From: Micromonosporaceae bacterium
Lineage (GTDB): Bacteria; Actinomycetota; Actinomycetes; Mycobacteriales; Micromonosporaceae
Direction of reading: 5' to 3'
NCBI GenBank assembly: GCA_020027875.1
Contig: JAHRHA010000014.1
Span: 1 to 64,000 of the forward strand
DNA: 64,000 nt
In this document: positions 53,852 to 61,925 of the stretch, piece by piece
How the letters are laid out: every line of letters begins with the position of its first letter
Position numbering within the stretch: position 1 is the stretch's first letter
Notes under the pieces: model-generated
What the model saw: the letters and a program-made list of their open reading frames with translations, nothing else
The model's database searches: none
Told to the model about the DNA's origin: nothing
Translations under genes and position numbers: made by a program

Positions 53852-54430
53852 TCAGGGAGCGGCGGTCGCGCGCAGTGGGCCTGGCGCGGGCAGGCCATCC
53901 AGCGCGGTCGGGTCCACGCTCCACGCCCCGGCGACGCGCATGACGTCGCTCTCGGAGACCAGAACGTCAGTCTTGTGCTCCAGCGTTGGTGGAAGACCGA
54001 CGGACGCCTCGACCTCGTCGGGGTCGCCGCGCCAGTCCCGTACCTCGCCCGCCTCGCCGAGGTACTCGAACGCCCGCACCAGTACGCCGTCCATGGCTCG
54101 TTGCCACCGGTGTAGCTCGCCCACCCGATAGGTGGCGAAGAACTGAACCTCGCCGCGGAGCTCGGCGGAGAGCCACGTTGGATCCACAGTGGATCCTACC
54201 CGGAGTAGCCATCGTCCGGTGACGAGCAGCCACCGGCTGCCGCGTGCGCCCGGCAGCAGCGGGGTGAGTACGAGCCGGTCGTCAGTAAGGTAGGCGAGGT
54301 CGATCCCGTCGCGCCAGGACACCGGCCCGAGATCGCGAAGGCCCAGTGCCTCGGCGACGGCATCGGGGTCACCGTCTCGGACCGCAAGCCACGCCTGTTT
54401 ATGCCCGAACCCGAGCATGGTGTCGCCCAC
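53852..54430 (-). CDS. Conserved hypothetical protein
   Basis: 192 residues from GTG 54430 (ATG 54418 possible). A soluble, mixed alpha/beta sequence with GFGHKQAWLAVRDGDPDAVA, LTPLLPGARGSRWLLVTGRW, VQFFATYRVGELHRWQRAMD and ESDVMRVAGAWSVDPTAL. It has no signal peptide, helices or catalytic motif I recognise. Codon use is typical of the host. Function unknown. Confidence 0.65.
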   Translation of the reverse strand: MGDTMLGFGHKQAWLAVRDGDPDAVAEALGLRDLGPVSWRDGIDLAYLTDDRLVLTPLLPGARGSRWLLVTGRWLLRVGSTVDPTWLSAELRGEVQFFATYRVGELHRWQRAMDGVLVRAFEYLGEAGEVRDWRGDPDEVEASVGLPPTLEHKTDVLVSESDVMRVAGAWSVDPTALDGLPAPGPLRATAAP

Positions 54431-54592
54431 GCCCCAAAGACTACCGATCGCCTTGATCAGTCCGGCGCGTGAAACGCGCCAGCAGATCCATCGTCCGGCG
54501 TCAAGTAGCCAATCATCCGGTTGTGGTGATGGCCGTTGTCGGTCATCGTTGGCGTGTTAACCAACCAACGTCGACAATTGGCGATCGCTCGG

Positions 54593-54713
54593 ACTTCGCC
54601 GGAGGCGATCAACGCGGCAACTTCGCCGGAGGCGATCAACGCGGCAACTTCGCCGGAGGCGATCAACGCGGCAACTTCGCCGGAGGCGATCAACGCGGCA
54701 ACTTCGCCAGAGG
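54593..54713. repeat. 27-bp minisatellite, four perfect copies plus a partial
   Basis: The unit starts ACTTCGCCGGAGG and ends CAACGCGGCA; copies are at 54593-54619, 54620-54646, 54647-54673 and 54674-54700. A degenerate partial (ACTTCGCCAGAGG) ends at 54713. Because 27 is a multiple of three, several frames stay open through it on both strands (for example TSPEAINAA or SGEVAALIA), but none looks like a known gene. It occupies the 356-nt gap 54431-54786, otherwise empty apart from the hairpin at 54741. Confidence 0.9.
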
Positions 54714-54740
54714 GCGCCATGTGGGTCGACACATGGCACA

Positions 54741-54777
54741 CGGCCGACGTGAATGCGAGGGGGGTTCACGTCGGCCG
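54741..54777 (-). terminator. Hairpin downstream of the minus-strand gene at 54787
   Basis: CGGCCGACGTGAA (54741-54753) pairs perfectly with TTCACGTCGGCCG (54765-54777) around an 11-nt loop. It lies 10 nt beyond the stop of the gene ending at 54787 and probably terminates it. No T-run is present. Confidence 0.55.
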
Positions 54778-54786
54778 GGCGGCGAG

Positions 54787-55263
54787 TCATTCGTGGGGCG
54801 GCACGGGGTGAAGCGGGCGCACGGCGCCGGGAGGGCCGGAATGGCCGGGCTGGGTCGGCACCCGCATGCCGTGAAGGTAGCCGTCGGTCTCCCGCTGCTC
54901 GCCGTACTCGGCGGTCAGCGCGGCGAAACGCTCCTCCAACTCGCCGATTCGCCGCAGGATCTGGTCGCGACAGTAGACCACGATGACGGCCAGCCAGGCG
55001 ACGGTGAATACCCCAGTTGTGACGATGAGCATGACGTCGGACGGGGGCGTTGGCGGCGGCATCTGTCCGGGGCCGGGCGGCGGCCCTGGTGGACGACTCT
55101 GGATCACTGCCACGATCACCAGCGCCACCGTGGCGGCTACGGCGGCGACAACGCTGCTCAGCAGCAACGGGCTGATGTTGACCTGCAACCCGGTGCGTTC
55201 CGCGGCGTTCTGAGCAGAATGAACGGCCACGCCCGAGGGCTCCCTCCGCTCCGTGACGAGCAC
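54787..55263 (-). CDS. Two-helix membrane protein, hypothetical
   Basis: 158 residues from ATG 55263; internal starts are possible. A first helix (about 31-54, ISPLLLSSVVAAVAATVALV) is followed by a Pro-rich loop (PPGPPPGPGQMPPPTPPSD) and a second helix (VTTGVFTVAWLAVIVVYC). A cytoplasmic coiled segment follows (RDQILRRIGELEERFAALTA). No family recognised. It neighbours a minisatellite and a decayed toxin-antitoxin-like region. Confidence 0.5.
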   Translation of the reverse strand: MLVTERREPSGVAVHSAQNAAERTGLQVNISPLLLSSVVAAVAATVALVIVAVIQSRPPGPPPGPGQMPPPTPPSDVMLIVTTGVFTVAWLAVIVVYCRDQILRRIGELEERFAALTAEYGEQRETDGYLHGMRVPTQPGHSGPPGAVRPLHPVPPHE

Positions 55264-55313
55264 TAAGGCTATCCGTACGGATGGTTCCGCTTCAATCTTT
55301 TCCCCGCGTTGAC

Positions 55314-55721
55314 CTACGCAGAACGGCGGCGGCGCATGTCCCGGCGGTACGGCTGCAGCATCCGCTCGAGTACGGAGGCGAGCGCCTGCCGTTCGGCGGC
55401 GGGAATGGGGGAATCGTCAGCGAGCATCCGACCCAGCTCGTAGGCCAATGGGTGCAGGTAAGCCGTCGGCGTCGTGGGCTGATGGCTGAGGCGGTCGGGG
55501 TAGGCGGCCATGACCATCTCGTTGATGGTCTTGCCGAGGACGGGTGCGATCCGATCGATCGACCTGATCGTGGGGCGCTGCTCCTCACTGATCCAGCGCA
55601 GGACGACGGACGGGTCGGTGCCGACCTCGCGCGCGAACTGGGTCGGCGTGACAAACCCAGCAGCCTGAATCGCGTCTCGGATGTAGACGCCGAAGCCAAC
55701 CGGCGCTCGATCTTGGCCCAC
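55314..55721 (-). CDS. HTH (XRE-like) DNA-binding protein
   Basis: 135 residues from GTG 55721. The N-terminal helix-turn-helix is TPTQFAREVGTDPSVVLRWI then RPTIRSIDRIAPVLGKTINE (about residues 25-70). A helical C-terminus ends in an Arg-rich tail. Related proteins occur widely in actinomycetes, often near toxin or conflict genes. The perfect 44-bp palindrome 128 bp upstream is a possible operator or mobile footprint. Confidence 0.7.
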   Translation of the reverse strand: MGQDRAPVGFGVYIRDAIQAAGFVTPTQFAREVGTDPSVVLRWISEEQRPTIRSIDRIAPVLGKTINEMVMAAYPDRLSHQPTTPTAYLHPLAYELGRMLADDSPIPAAERQALASVLERMLQPYRRDMRRRRSA

Positions 55722-55848
55722 AAACCAAGGCTAGCGGACCGGGTGCGCCAATGTGGACATCCGATGGGCCAGGAACCTGCGTGTTGGTTTCGGTCTCGCC
55801 GAGCGCCCGACGGCGTGTCGGGGGCACATCCGTACATAAGCGAGCTGC

Positions 55849-55892
55849 GTCCACACCTACAGCGTTGTGATCACAACGCTGTAGGTGTGGAC
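55849..55892. repeat. Perfect 44-bp palindrome
   Basis: Two 22-nt arms meet with no spacer at 55870/55871. The left arm is GTCCACACCTACAGCGTTGT plus GA and the right arm is its exact complement; the symmetry stops at 55848/55893. It lies in the 255-nt gap between the HTH gene (55721) and the toxin remnant (55977), which otherwise holds nothing I can assign. Confidence 0.95.
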
Positions 55893-55976
55893 TTCCAGAG
55901 ACACATACCTGGTCGGGCGAGTCGGTTGGCCAGGCAGGTGTGCATGTCACCGTGAATGGATCTCCGACCCGCGATG

Positions 55977-56108
55977 CTAGGAGCGCGCGAAGCGCAGTAG
56001 CGGCCCGTAATCGACGCCGCGCAGCGCTATGTCTGCCCGCAGAAGGCCTTCGCGATCCGCATCGCTGAGCGGAGTGGCACCCTCCGGATCGACGAACAGG
56101 TCGGTCAT
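55977..56108 (-). pseudogene. Mobile mystery protein B (Fic-like) N-terminal remnant
   Basis: A 43-residue frame starting at ATG 56108, overlapping the previous stop (ATGA). MTDLFVDPEGATPLSDADRE then GLLRADIALRG matches the N-terminus of mobile mystery protein B, a Fic-domain protein of about 200 residues. The sequence then ends in VDYGPLLRFARS and a stop. The Fic motif HPFxxGNGR and everything else is gone, so the toxin is dead. Confidence 0.65.
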
Positions 56109-56482
56109 GAGCCGTCAGCCCATACTCGTCCCTTGCTGATGAGCAGCTCGGTTTGCGCTCGTATTAGGTCCTCGCCGACGACAATGGCCTGGTCCTCGAG
56201 CGCCATCGTGTTCGCGACCTCCGCGAGCTGGCGACGTGCGGCTTGTCGGGCGTGAGTCCTGATGGTCTCATCGAGGCTCTGGTTCGGAATGAATGCGTAC
56301 ACAAACGTGCAGTCCATGGCCTCCGCTGCTCGGCGTAGCGTGTCTACGCGTATTGTGGCGTCCCGTTCGCTGCGTTCGAGCGCGCTGACAGCCGGACCGG
56401 TGATCTTCATGCGTCGAGCCAGATCCGCGCCAGACATGCCCAGTGCATCCCGAATAGCACGAATCCATCCGCTATAAGGCAC
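56105..56482 (-). pseudogene. Mobile mystery protein A (HTH antitoxin-like), 5' end damaged
   Basis: 125 residues from GTG 56482. SGWIRAIRDALGMSGADLAR then ITGPAVSALERSERDATIRV and a C-terminal ARRQLAEVANTMALEDQAIV identify the mobile mystery protein A family (HTH partner of the Fic-like protein B). The similarity continues upstream in frame (RLKGLRPYEKYS) to about 56530 but without any ATG, GTG or TTG before a stop at 56588. The original N-terminus seems lost, and the GTG may rescue a shortened DNA-binding protein. Followed by the truncated protein B gene. Confidence 0.55.
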
Positions 56483-56632
56483 GCTGTACTTTTCGTACGG
56501 ACGTAGCCCCTTGAGACGTTGGTCAACCGACGCGCAGTTGCCGCCGTCGCGCGCAGGGTGCAGCCCGGAGGAGTATGAGGAGCGCAGTTAAGCTGTAGCT
56601 ATCAATCGCGAGGGATTGCGATAAGCTATAGT

Positions 56633-57117
56633 TTATGCTGCCCCGCTCGACTTCCGCACGTGCTCGCGCCGCCACGGCTGCGGATAGCTCTGCGCGAACC
56701 GCTCGAATGCAGCGCGGTCGCTGGTCGCGTCCTGCGACGGGGTGAGGTCGTGCGGCTGGACCGCACGTTCGCGGCCGGCCAGGGTGGACCACAGCGTGTC
56801 GTAGAGGAACGGCACGGCCAGCAGCAGTCCCGCCTCCGCGGCGGAGAACGAATGGTCTGCGGGCAGGCCGGCGACGAGCCAGTCCAGCCGATAGGTCACC
56901 CGTCCGGCGAACCCGAGGTCCTGCCACGGGTCGTCGGCCAGTGAGAACAGCCCAGCCCGGCGCGCCCAGGCCAGGTGCACTACCAGCTCCGAGGTCTTCA
57001 GGCGCAGCGTTTCCGGTGACCTATCACCCGGTCCCAGAGCCCGTGCCGCGCCACCAGGTCCACCCACCGATCCAGATCGTCCGTTGTCGTGGGCCAATGC
57101 ACCGGCGGCATGTCCAT
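56633..57117 (-). pseudogene. Hypothetical gene with a frameshift (possible conflict-system helical protein)
   Basis: Starting at ATG 57117 (or 57111) the frame reads MDMPPVHWPTTTDDLDRWVD then LVARHGLWDRVIG and soon hits a stop. From about 57020 the neighbouring frame continues sensibly: SPETLRLKTSELVVHLAWAR, FSAAEAGLLLAVPFLYDTLW and FAQSYPQPWRREHV to the stop at 56633. A single-base indel near 57015-57025 therefore splits a protein of about 160 residues. The 'S.AEA.LL.AVPFL' block resembles helical domains of actinobacterial conflict proteins, but I cannot name it. Confidence 0.5.
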
Positions 57118-57248
57118 CCTCTTCGCTCACCTCATCGTGGTGGGGATGCGTCGTCGCAGAAGATACCGATCCACAGCAACTCCGTTCAACGGACCACGGA
57201 GCTACGATCCCGGTAGGGGTTTACCGCTATGGATCGCGAGGGCCTGCC

Positions 57249-58154
57249 ATGGTCATCGTCGGTATCGTTCTCGGGGCGCTTGCTGCGGCGGCGGTCTGGT
57301 TCGGTCTGAGTGCCCGGGTTATCAAACAGTACGAGCGTGGTCTCGTCTTCCGCTTCGGCCGTGTTCAGGAGGCGATCAGAGGCCCTGGCCTCAACATGAT
57401 CGTGCCGGGCATCGACAAGCTCCGGAAGGTCAACATGCAGATCGTCACGATGCCCGTGCCGGCACAGGAGGGCATCACCCGGGACAACGTGACGGTCAAG
57501 GTCGACGCGGTGGTGTACTTCAACGTCGCGGACCCGGCGCGAGCCATCGTGAATGTGCAGGACTACCTGTTCGCGGTGTTGCAGGTCGCTCAGACCTCAC
57601 TGCGCTCCATGATCGGTAAGAGCGAGCTCGACGATCTACTGTCCAACCGGGAGAAGCTCAACCAGGGCCTGGAGATCATGATTGACAGTCCGGCGCTGGA
57701 CTGGGGCGTCCACATCGACCGGGTAGAGATCAAGGACGTCGCGCTGCCGGAGTCGATGAAGCGGTCGATGTCGCGTCAGGCCGAAGCCGAACGAGAACGA
57801 CGGGCCCGTGTGATCACCGCGGAGGGCGAGTTGCAGGCCTCCCACAAGCTGGCCGAGGCCGCGGCGACCATGGCGGACACCCCGACGGCATTGCAACTGC
57901 GACTGCTGCAGACGGTTGTCGAGGTGGCGGCGGAGAAGAACTCCACGCTGGTGTTGCCATTCCCGGTCGAGCTACTCCGATTTCTGGAGAGACATACCTC
58001 CGTCGCCGCGGCGGGCCCGACCACTCCTGCCAGAATTCCCCCGCAAGCGCCGCCCGAGGCACCGGCCGCTCTGGAGTCCGCGGCGGAGGGTCCGCCCGTG
58101 CGCGACATTGTCGGCGGGGAGCAACCCGCGACAACCCCAAAGCCTAGGACCTAG
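57249..58154 (+). CDS. Slipin (SPFH/Band 7 membrane protein)
   Basis: 301 residues from ATG 57249 (GAGGG upstream). One N-terminal helix (1-22) is followed by the SPFH domain (VIKQYERGLVFRFGRVQEAI, QEGITRDNVTVKVDAVVYFN, LDWGVHIDRVEIKDVALPES). A coiled-coil region is rich in Glu/Arg/Ala (AEAERERRARVITAEGELQA), and a Pro/Ala-rich tail ends the protein. Slipins scaffold membrane microdomains. No adjacent NfeD protease gene is seen. The 3' end overlaps the convergent peptidase gene by 11 nt. Confidence 0.9.
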   Translation: MVIVGIVLGALAAAAVWFGLSARVIKQYERGLVFRFGRVQEAIRGPGLNMIVPGIDKLRKVNMQIVTMPVPAQEGITRDNVTVKVDAVVYFNVADPARAIVNVQDYLFAVLQVAQTSLRSMIGKSELDDLLSNREKLNQGLEIMIDSPALDWGVHIDRVEIKDVALPESMKRSMSRQAEAERERRARVITAEGELQASHKLAEAAATMADTPTALQLRLLQTVVEVAAEKNSTLVLPFPVELLRFLERHTSVAAAGPTTPARIPPQAPPEAPAALESAAEGPPVRDIVGGEQPATTPKPRT

Positions 58155-59124
58155 ACCGAGCGCGTCCGGAGCGCCCGGCGAAGCGGTTCGTAGCCTCGAT
58201 GAGGGCCTCGGTCATGCCGGGTTCGCTCGAACCGTGTCCCGCCTCATCGACAAGTACGAGCTCGCTATCAGGCCAGACCTGGGCGAGTGCCCAGGCGATG
58301 TCCGGCGGCCCGCTCACGTCGAGGCGGCCGTGGACCAGCACACCCGGGATGCCGGCGAGCCTCTGCGCCTCGCGGAGGAGTACGCCCTCGGGAAGCCACG
58401 CGGCGTGGCGCCAATAGTGCGTGACCAGACGCGCGAAAACCATGCGGAACACCGGATCCTGGTACCGCGGGTCGGGCCGGTGTCCCGGCCGCACGGCGAT
58501 GTGGGAGTCCTCCCAGACGCACCAGTCCCTGGCGGCCTTCTCCCGCACGACCGGATCGGGATTGTGTAGCAGCCGGCTGTACGCCTCCACGAGACTGCCG
58601 TCGCGTTCGGCGGCCGGCACGCCGTCGCGGAAGCGCGCCCACTGCTCGGGAAAGATCCGGCCCACGTCGCGAGTAATCCACTCGACTTCTCGACGTGCGG
58701 TAGTGCCGATGCTGAACAGAACGATCTCCGAGACCCGCTCTGGATGTCGCTCGGCGTAGGCGAGCCCGAGTGTGGAGCCCCATGACCCGCCGAAGACCAG
58801 CCACCTGTCGATGTCCAGGTGTCGCCGCAGCCTTTCCATGTCGACGCGGAGATGGTGGGTCGTGTTGGTCGACAGGTCGACCGCCGGGTCGCTGGCGTGG
58901 GGAGTGCTCCGGCCGCAGCCACGTTGGTCGAACAGCACGATCCGGTACGCGCCCGGGTCGAAGTACCGCCGCCACCCCGGAGTGCACCCCGACCCAGGTC
59001 CGCCGTGTAAGACGACGGCCGGCTTCCCGTCGGGGTTGCCGCAGGTCTCCCAGTAGACGAGGTTGCCGTCGCCTACGTCGAGCATGCCGTGCTCGTACGG
59101 CTCGATCTCCGGATAGCGAACCAC
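58144..59124 (-). CDS. pip: Proline iminopeptidase (prolyl aminopeptidase)
   Basis: 326 residues from GTG 59124, chosen for GGGGAGG upstream and because MVRYPEIEPYEHGMLDVGDG is the family start. Alpha/beta-hydrolase with HGGPGSG (40-46), DQRGCGRS (66-73), nucleophile elbow GGSWGS with Ser114, and C-terminal HGRLDVSGP and DEAGHG giving Asp and His. It removes N-terminal proline from peptides in the cytosol. Confidence 0.92.
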   Translation of the reverse strand: MVRYPEIEPYEHGMLDVGDGNLVYWETCGNPDGKPAVVLHGGPGSGCTPGWRRYFDPGAYRIVLFDQRGCGRSTPHASDPAVDLSTNTTHHLRVDMERLRRHLDIDRWLVFGGSWGSTLGLAYAERHPERVSEIVLFSIGTTARREVEWITRDVGRIFPEQWARFRDGVPAAERDGSLVEAYSRLLHNPDPVVREKAARDWCVWEDSHIAVRPGHRPDPRYQDPVFRMVFARLVTHYWRHAAWLPEGVLLREAQRLAGIPGVLVHGRLDVSGPPDIAWALAQVWPDSELVLVDEAGHGSSEPGMTEALIEATNRFAGRSGRARSRS

Positions 59125-59214
59125 TAGACGTACCTCCCCTTCGGCGAGTTCTGGCAGCGACCAGTAGCCGTTACCCGTTCGTGATCCCACCCGGTTGCAT
59201 CGGAGTTACTTCAC

Positions 59215-59229
59215 GACTTAGCCTAAGTC
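59215..59229. promoter_or_regulatory. Short dyad upstream of the ROK regulator
   Basis: GACTTA-GCC-TAAGTC is symmetric, centred at 59222, 25 bp before the ROK start, inside a locally AT-richer stretch. CTTCAC/GTGAAG flank it more widely. A candidate auto-operator of the ROK repressor, resembling A/T-rich ROK sites. Inference only. Confidence 0.45.
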
Positions 59230-59246
59230 TCGAATTGAGGTGAAGC

Positions 59247-60455
59247 ATGACCCGTCGAGTCACCGTGAAGGACCTCCGACAGCGCAACCGCGCGTCGGTG
59301 CTCCGGCAGATCGTCCTTGCGGGCGTGACCACGCGCGCCAAAATCGCAGCTGACTGTCAGTTGTCCGCCGCGACGATCACGAACGTCGTCTCGGACCTTA
59401 TCCGAGAAGGCCTCGTGCAAGAGAACGGGCTGCTGCCATCGGACGGCGGGCGCCCAGTGGCGCGGATCAGAGCGACCGACGGCGGCGCCCACGTCATCGG
59501 AGCCGACGTCGGGGAGCAGGGCGTGACGGTCGAGTTGTTCGACCTGTCGCTGCGACGCATCGATCGGGTGTTTCGCAAGCTGTCGACCAGAGCCGTCAGC
59601 CCGGAGCGGGTGGCCGAGGCGCTCGGTGGCGCCGTGGCCGATCTCCGAGCGGCGCATCCCGAGCGGGTCGCCTCCTTGATCGGGGTCGGGCTCGGCCTGC
59701 CCGGCATCGTGGACATCGGTCCGGACGGCACGACGACCGTCTTCGCCCAGAGCCTCGGATGGGAGCCGACGCGCGTCAACGACGTGTTCAGCCTCGGCGA
59801 CATTCCCACGTACGCCGACAACGGCGCGAAGACCCTGGCGACGGCCGAGATGTGGTTCGGCGCGGCACAGGGAGTTCAGCACGGCATCGTCGCCCTACTG
59901 GGTCGGGGCCTCGGCATCGGCGTCATCGCCGGCGGGCGGATCCTGCGCGGGCTGTCGAGCAGCGCGGGTGAGTGGGGACATACGAAGGTCTCGTTCGGCG
60001 GCCCCGCCTGCCAGTGTGGCGCCCGCGGGTGTCTCGAGGCCTACGTGGGCGGTGGGGCGATCGTCCGGCGCTGGCGAGAGACGGGCGCCAAGGTACGCGG
60101 CGGCGATGAGCAGGGACTGTCGCAGTTGGTCGCCGCCGCCGACGGGGGTGATGTCGCGGCGGGCCGCGTCCTCGACGAGACGGTCGAGATTCTCGGCCTG
60201 GGCCTAGCCAACCTCGTCAACCTGTTCAACCCGGAGTCCATTGTGGTGGGCGGATGGGCCGGCCTGCGCCTGTTCCAGGCCCGCGGCGAGGACGTGGCCA
60301 GAAATGTACGCAAACAGTCGCTGCACCGGCCGGGAGAGCAGTTCCGCCTCGACCCGTGCAAGTTGGGCGACGACGCGGTGGCACTGGGCGCCGCGCTTCT
60401 GCCGCTGGAGCAACTGATCGAAGGAACACTCCCCTCACCGAGAGCACAGCCATGA
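59247..60455 (+). CDS. ROK-family transcriptional repressor
   Basis: 402 residues. An N-terminal winged helix (about 10-65: RASVLRQIVLAGVTTRAKIA, LSAATITNVVSDLIREGLVQ) precedes a ROK sugar-kinase fold with GVGLGLPGIVD and the zinc site His245, Cys255, Cys257, Cys262 (CQCGARGC). The position of the catalytic kinase Asp reads Gly193 (ADNGAKTLA), so it should be a sugar sensor without kinase activity. It overlaps the beta-glucosidase gene (ATGA), so it heads the operon it probably controls. Confidence 0.9.
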   Translation: MTRRVTVKDLRQRNRASVLRQIVLAGVTTRAKIAADCQLSAATITNVVSDLIREGLVQENGLLPSDGGRPVARIRATDGGAHVIGADVGEQGVTVELFDLSLRRIDRVFRKLSTRAVSPERVAEALGGAVADLRAAHPERVASLIGVGLGLPGIVDIGPDGTTTVFAQSLGWEPTRVNDVFSLGDIPTYADNGAKTLATAEMWFGAAQGVQHGIVALLGRGLGIGVIAGGRILRGLSSSAGEWGHTKVSFGGPACQCGARGCLEAYVGGGAIVRRWRETGAKVRGGDEQGLSQLVAAADGGDVAAGRVLDETVEILGLGLANLVNLFNPESIVVGGWAGLRLFQARGEDVARNVRKQSLHRPGEQFRLDPCKLGDDAVALGAALLPLEQLIEGTLPSPRAQP

Positions 60456-61861
60456 CACCGACACGGTCGGCCGACATGACACTGACGACGCGTTCGGCCA
60501 TGACCTGGCAGCCCGATGTGGACGCGTTCGGAGCGGACTTCGCCTGGGGCGCGGCCACCGCGGCCTACCAGATCGAGGGCGCGGTTGCCGAGGGCGGTCG
60601 CGGTCCGTCCATCTGGGACACGTTCGCGCACATGCCTGGCCGGACCACCCGTGGTGACACGGGCGATATCGCCTGCGACCACTACCACCGGTGGGAGTCC
60701 GATCTCGACATTATTCGTGATCTGGGGCTGCGCGCGTACCGGCTGTCTCTGTCGTGGTCGCGCCTGCAGCCCAGCGGGACCGGGCCGCTCAACCCGGTCG
60801 CGGTCGCCCACTACCGACGTTTGCTCGGCCGCCTCAAGGAGATCGGCGTGCGAGCATTCGTGACGCTCTACCACTGGGATCTGCCGCAGCCACTCGAGGA
60901 CGCCGGCGGCTGGCCGGCGCGCGCCACCGCGTACCGGTTCGCCGACTACGCCGGCCTGGTCGCGGACGAGCTGGGTGACCTCGCCGAGGACTGGATCACC
61001 ATCAACGAGCCGTGGTGTTCGTCCTTCCTCGGGTACGGCACCGGTGCGCACGCGCCAGGTCGCAGCGACCTCGGCGAGGCGGTCGCGGCCGCGCATCACC
61101 TGAACCTGGCCCACGGGCTGGCCGTGGCGAACATCCGGCACCGACGCCCGCACGTGGCGGTCGGCGTCGCCCACATCGTGACCGACCTCGTCACTGCCTC
61201 GGAGCAACCAGAGGATCTTGCGGCGGCGGCACGCTACGACGCCAACAACAACCGGATGTTCCTCGACCCGGTGCTGCGCGGCGGCTACCCGGTGGACGTG
61301 TACGAGCTATACCGCGCGCAGAGGCTGGCCGAACTGGTCCGCGACGGCGACGAGGCAACGATCGCCACTCCGGTGGACTTTCTCGGCCTGAACCACTACC
61401 ACCAACTGATCGTCCGTCATGACCCGACGGTGGCCCACCTGCAGGCGAGCACCACGCCCGCGGAGCCGGCGACGACGTCGCTGCGGTGGTCGGTTACGCC
61501 GGAGTCGCTGCGGCGGGTGCTCGTCCGAGTGGAGCGCGACTACCCGGGCACGCCGATCCACGTCACTGAGAATGGCGCCTCCTTCGACGATTACGTCGAC
61601 CACTCGGGCCAGGTCGCGGATAACGAACGGATCGGGTACCTGAGCGGCTACGTGCAGGCGGCCGCGGAGGCGATTAGAGAGGGGGTGAACCTTCAGGGCT
61701 ACTTCGTCTGGTCCCTGCTGGACAACTTCGAGTGGGCAGAGGGCTACAGCAAACGGTTCGGACTTGTCTACGTCGACTACCACACGCAGACGCGCATACC
61801 CAAGGCGAGTGCGGCGTGGTATCGCGACCTCATCGCGCGCCATGCCCGGGCGGTCGGATAG
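60452..61861 (+). CDS. GH1 beta-glucosidase
   Basis: 469 residues from ATG 60452 (ATG 60476 is a good alternative because GH1 similarity starts at FAWGAATAAYQIEG, 30-43). Retaining GH1 catalytic pair: acid/base Glu186 in TINEP and nucleophile Glu373 in HVTENG. Also RLSLSWSRLQPSG and the C-terminal FVWSLLDNFEWAEGYSKRFG. No signal peptide, so it hydrolyses imported beta-glucosides in the cytosol, in line with the downstream transporter genes. Confidence 0.93.
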   Translation: MTPTRSADMTLTTRSAMTWQPDVDAFGADFAWGAATAAYQIEGAVAEGGRGPSIWDTFAHMPGRTTRGDTGDIACDHYHRWESDLDIIRDLGLRAYRLSLSWSRLQPSGTGPLNPVAVAHYRRLLGRLKEIGVRAFVTLYHWDLPQPLEDAGGWPARATAYRFADYAGLVADELGDLAEDWITINEPWCSSFLGYGTGAHAPGRSDLGEAVAAAHHLNLAHGLAVANIRHRRPHVAVGVAHIVTDLVTASEQPEDLAAAARYDANNNRMFLDPVLRGGYPVDVYELYRAQRLAELVRDGDEATIATPVDFLGLNHYHQLIVRHDPTVAHLQASTTPAEPATTSLRWSVTPESLRRVLVRVERDYPGTPIHVTENGASFDDYVDHSGQVADNERIGYLSGYVQAAAEAIREGVNLQGYFVWSLLDNFEWAEGYSKRFGLVYVDYHTQTRIPKASAAWYRDLIARHARAVG

Positions 61862-61925
61862 GACCGCCCGGACAGACGCTGCCGAAACCTCAGCAGTGAT
61901 CCAACCACCCTCAGGAGATGGCTAG

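Noticed and set aside
54593-54713. Possible CRISPR array
   Set aside because: The repeats are directly adjacent with no spacers and no cas genes nearby; it is a minisatellite.
55281-55955. Plus-strand frame of 224 codons across two HTH genes
   Set aside because: It is antisense to the HTH gene and passes through the palindrome; no family similarity.
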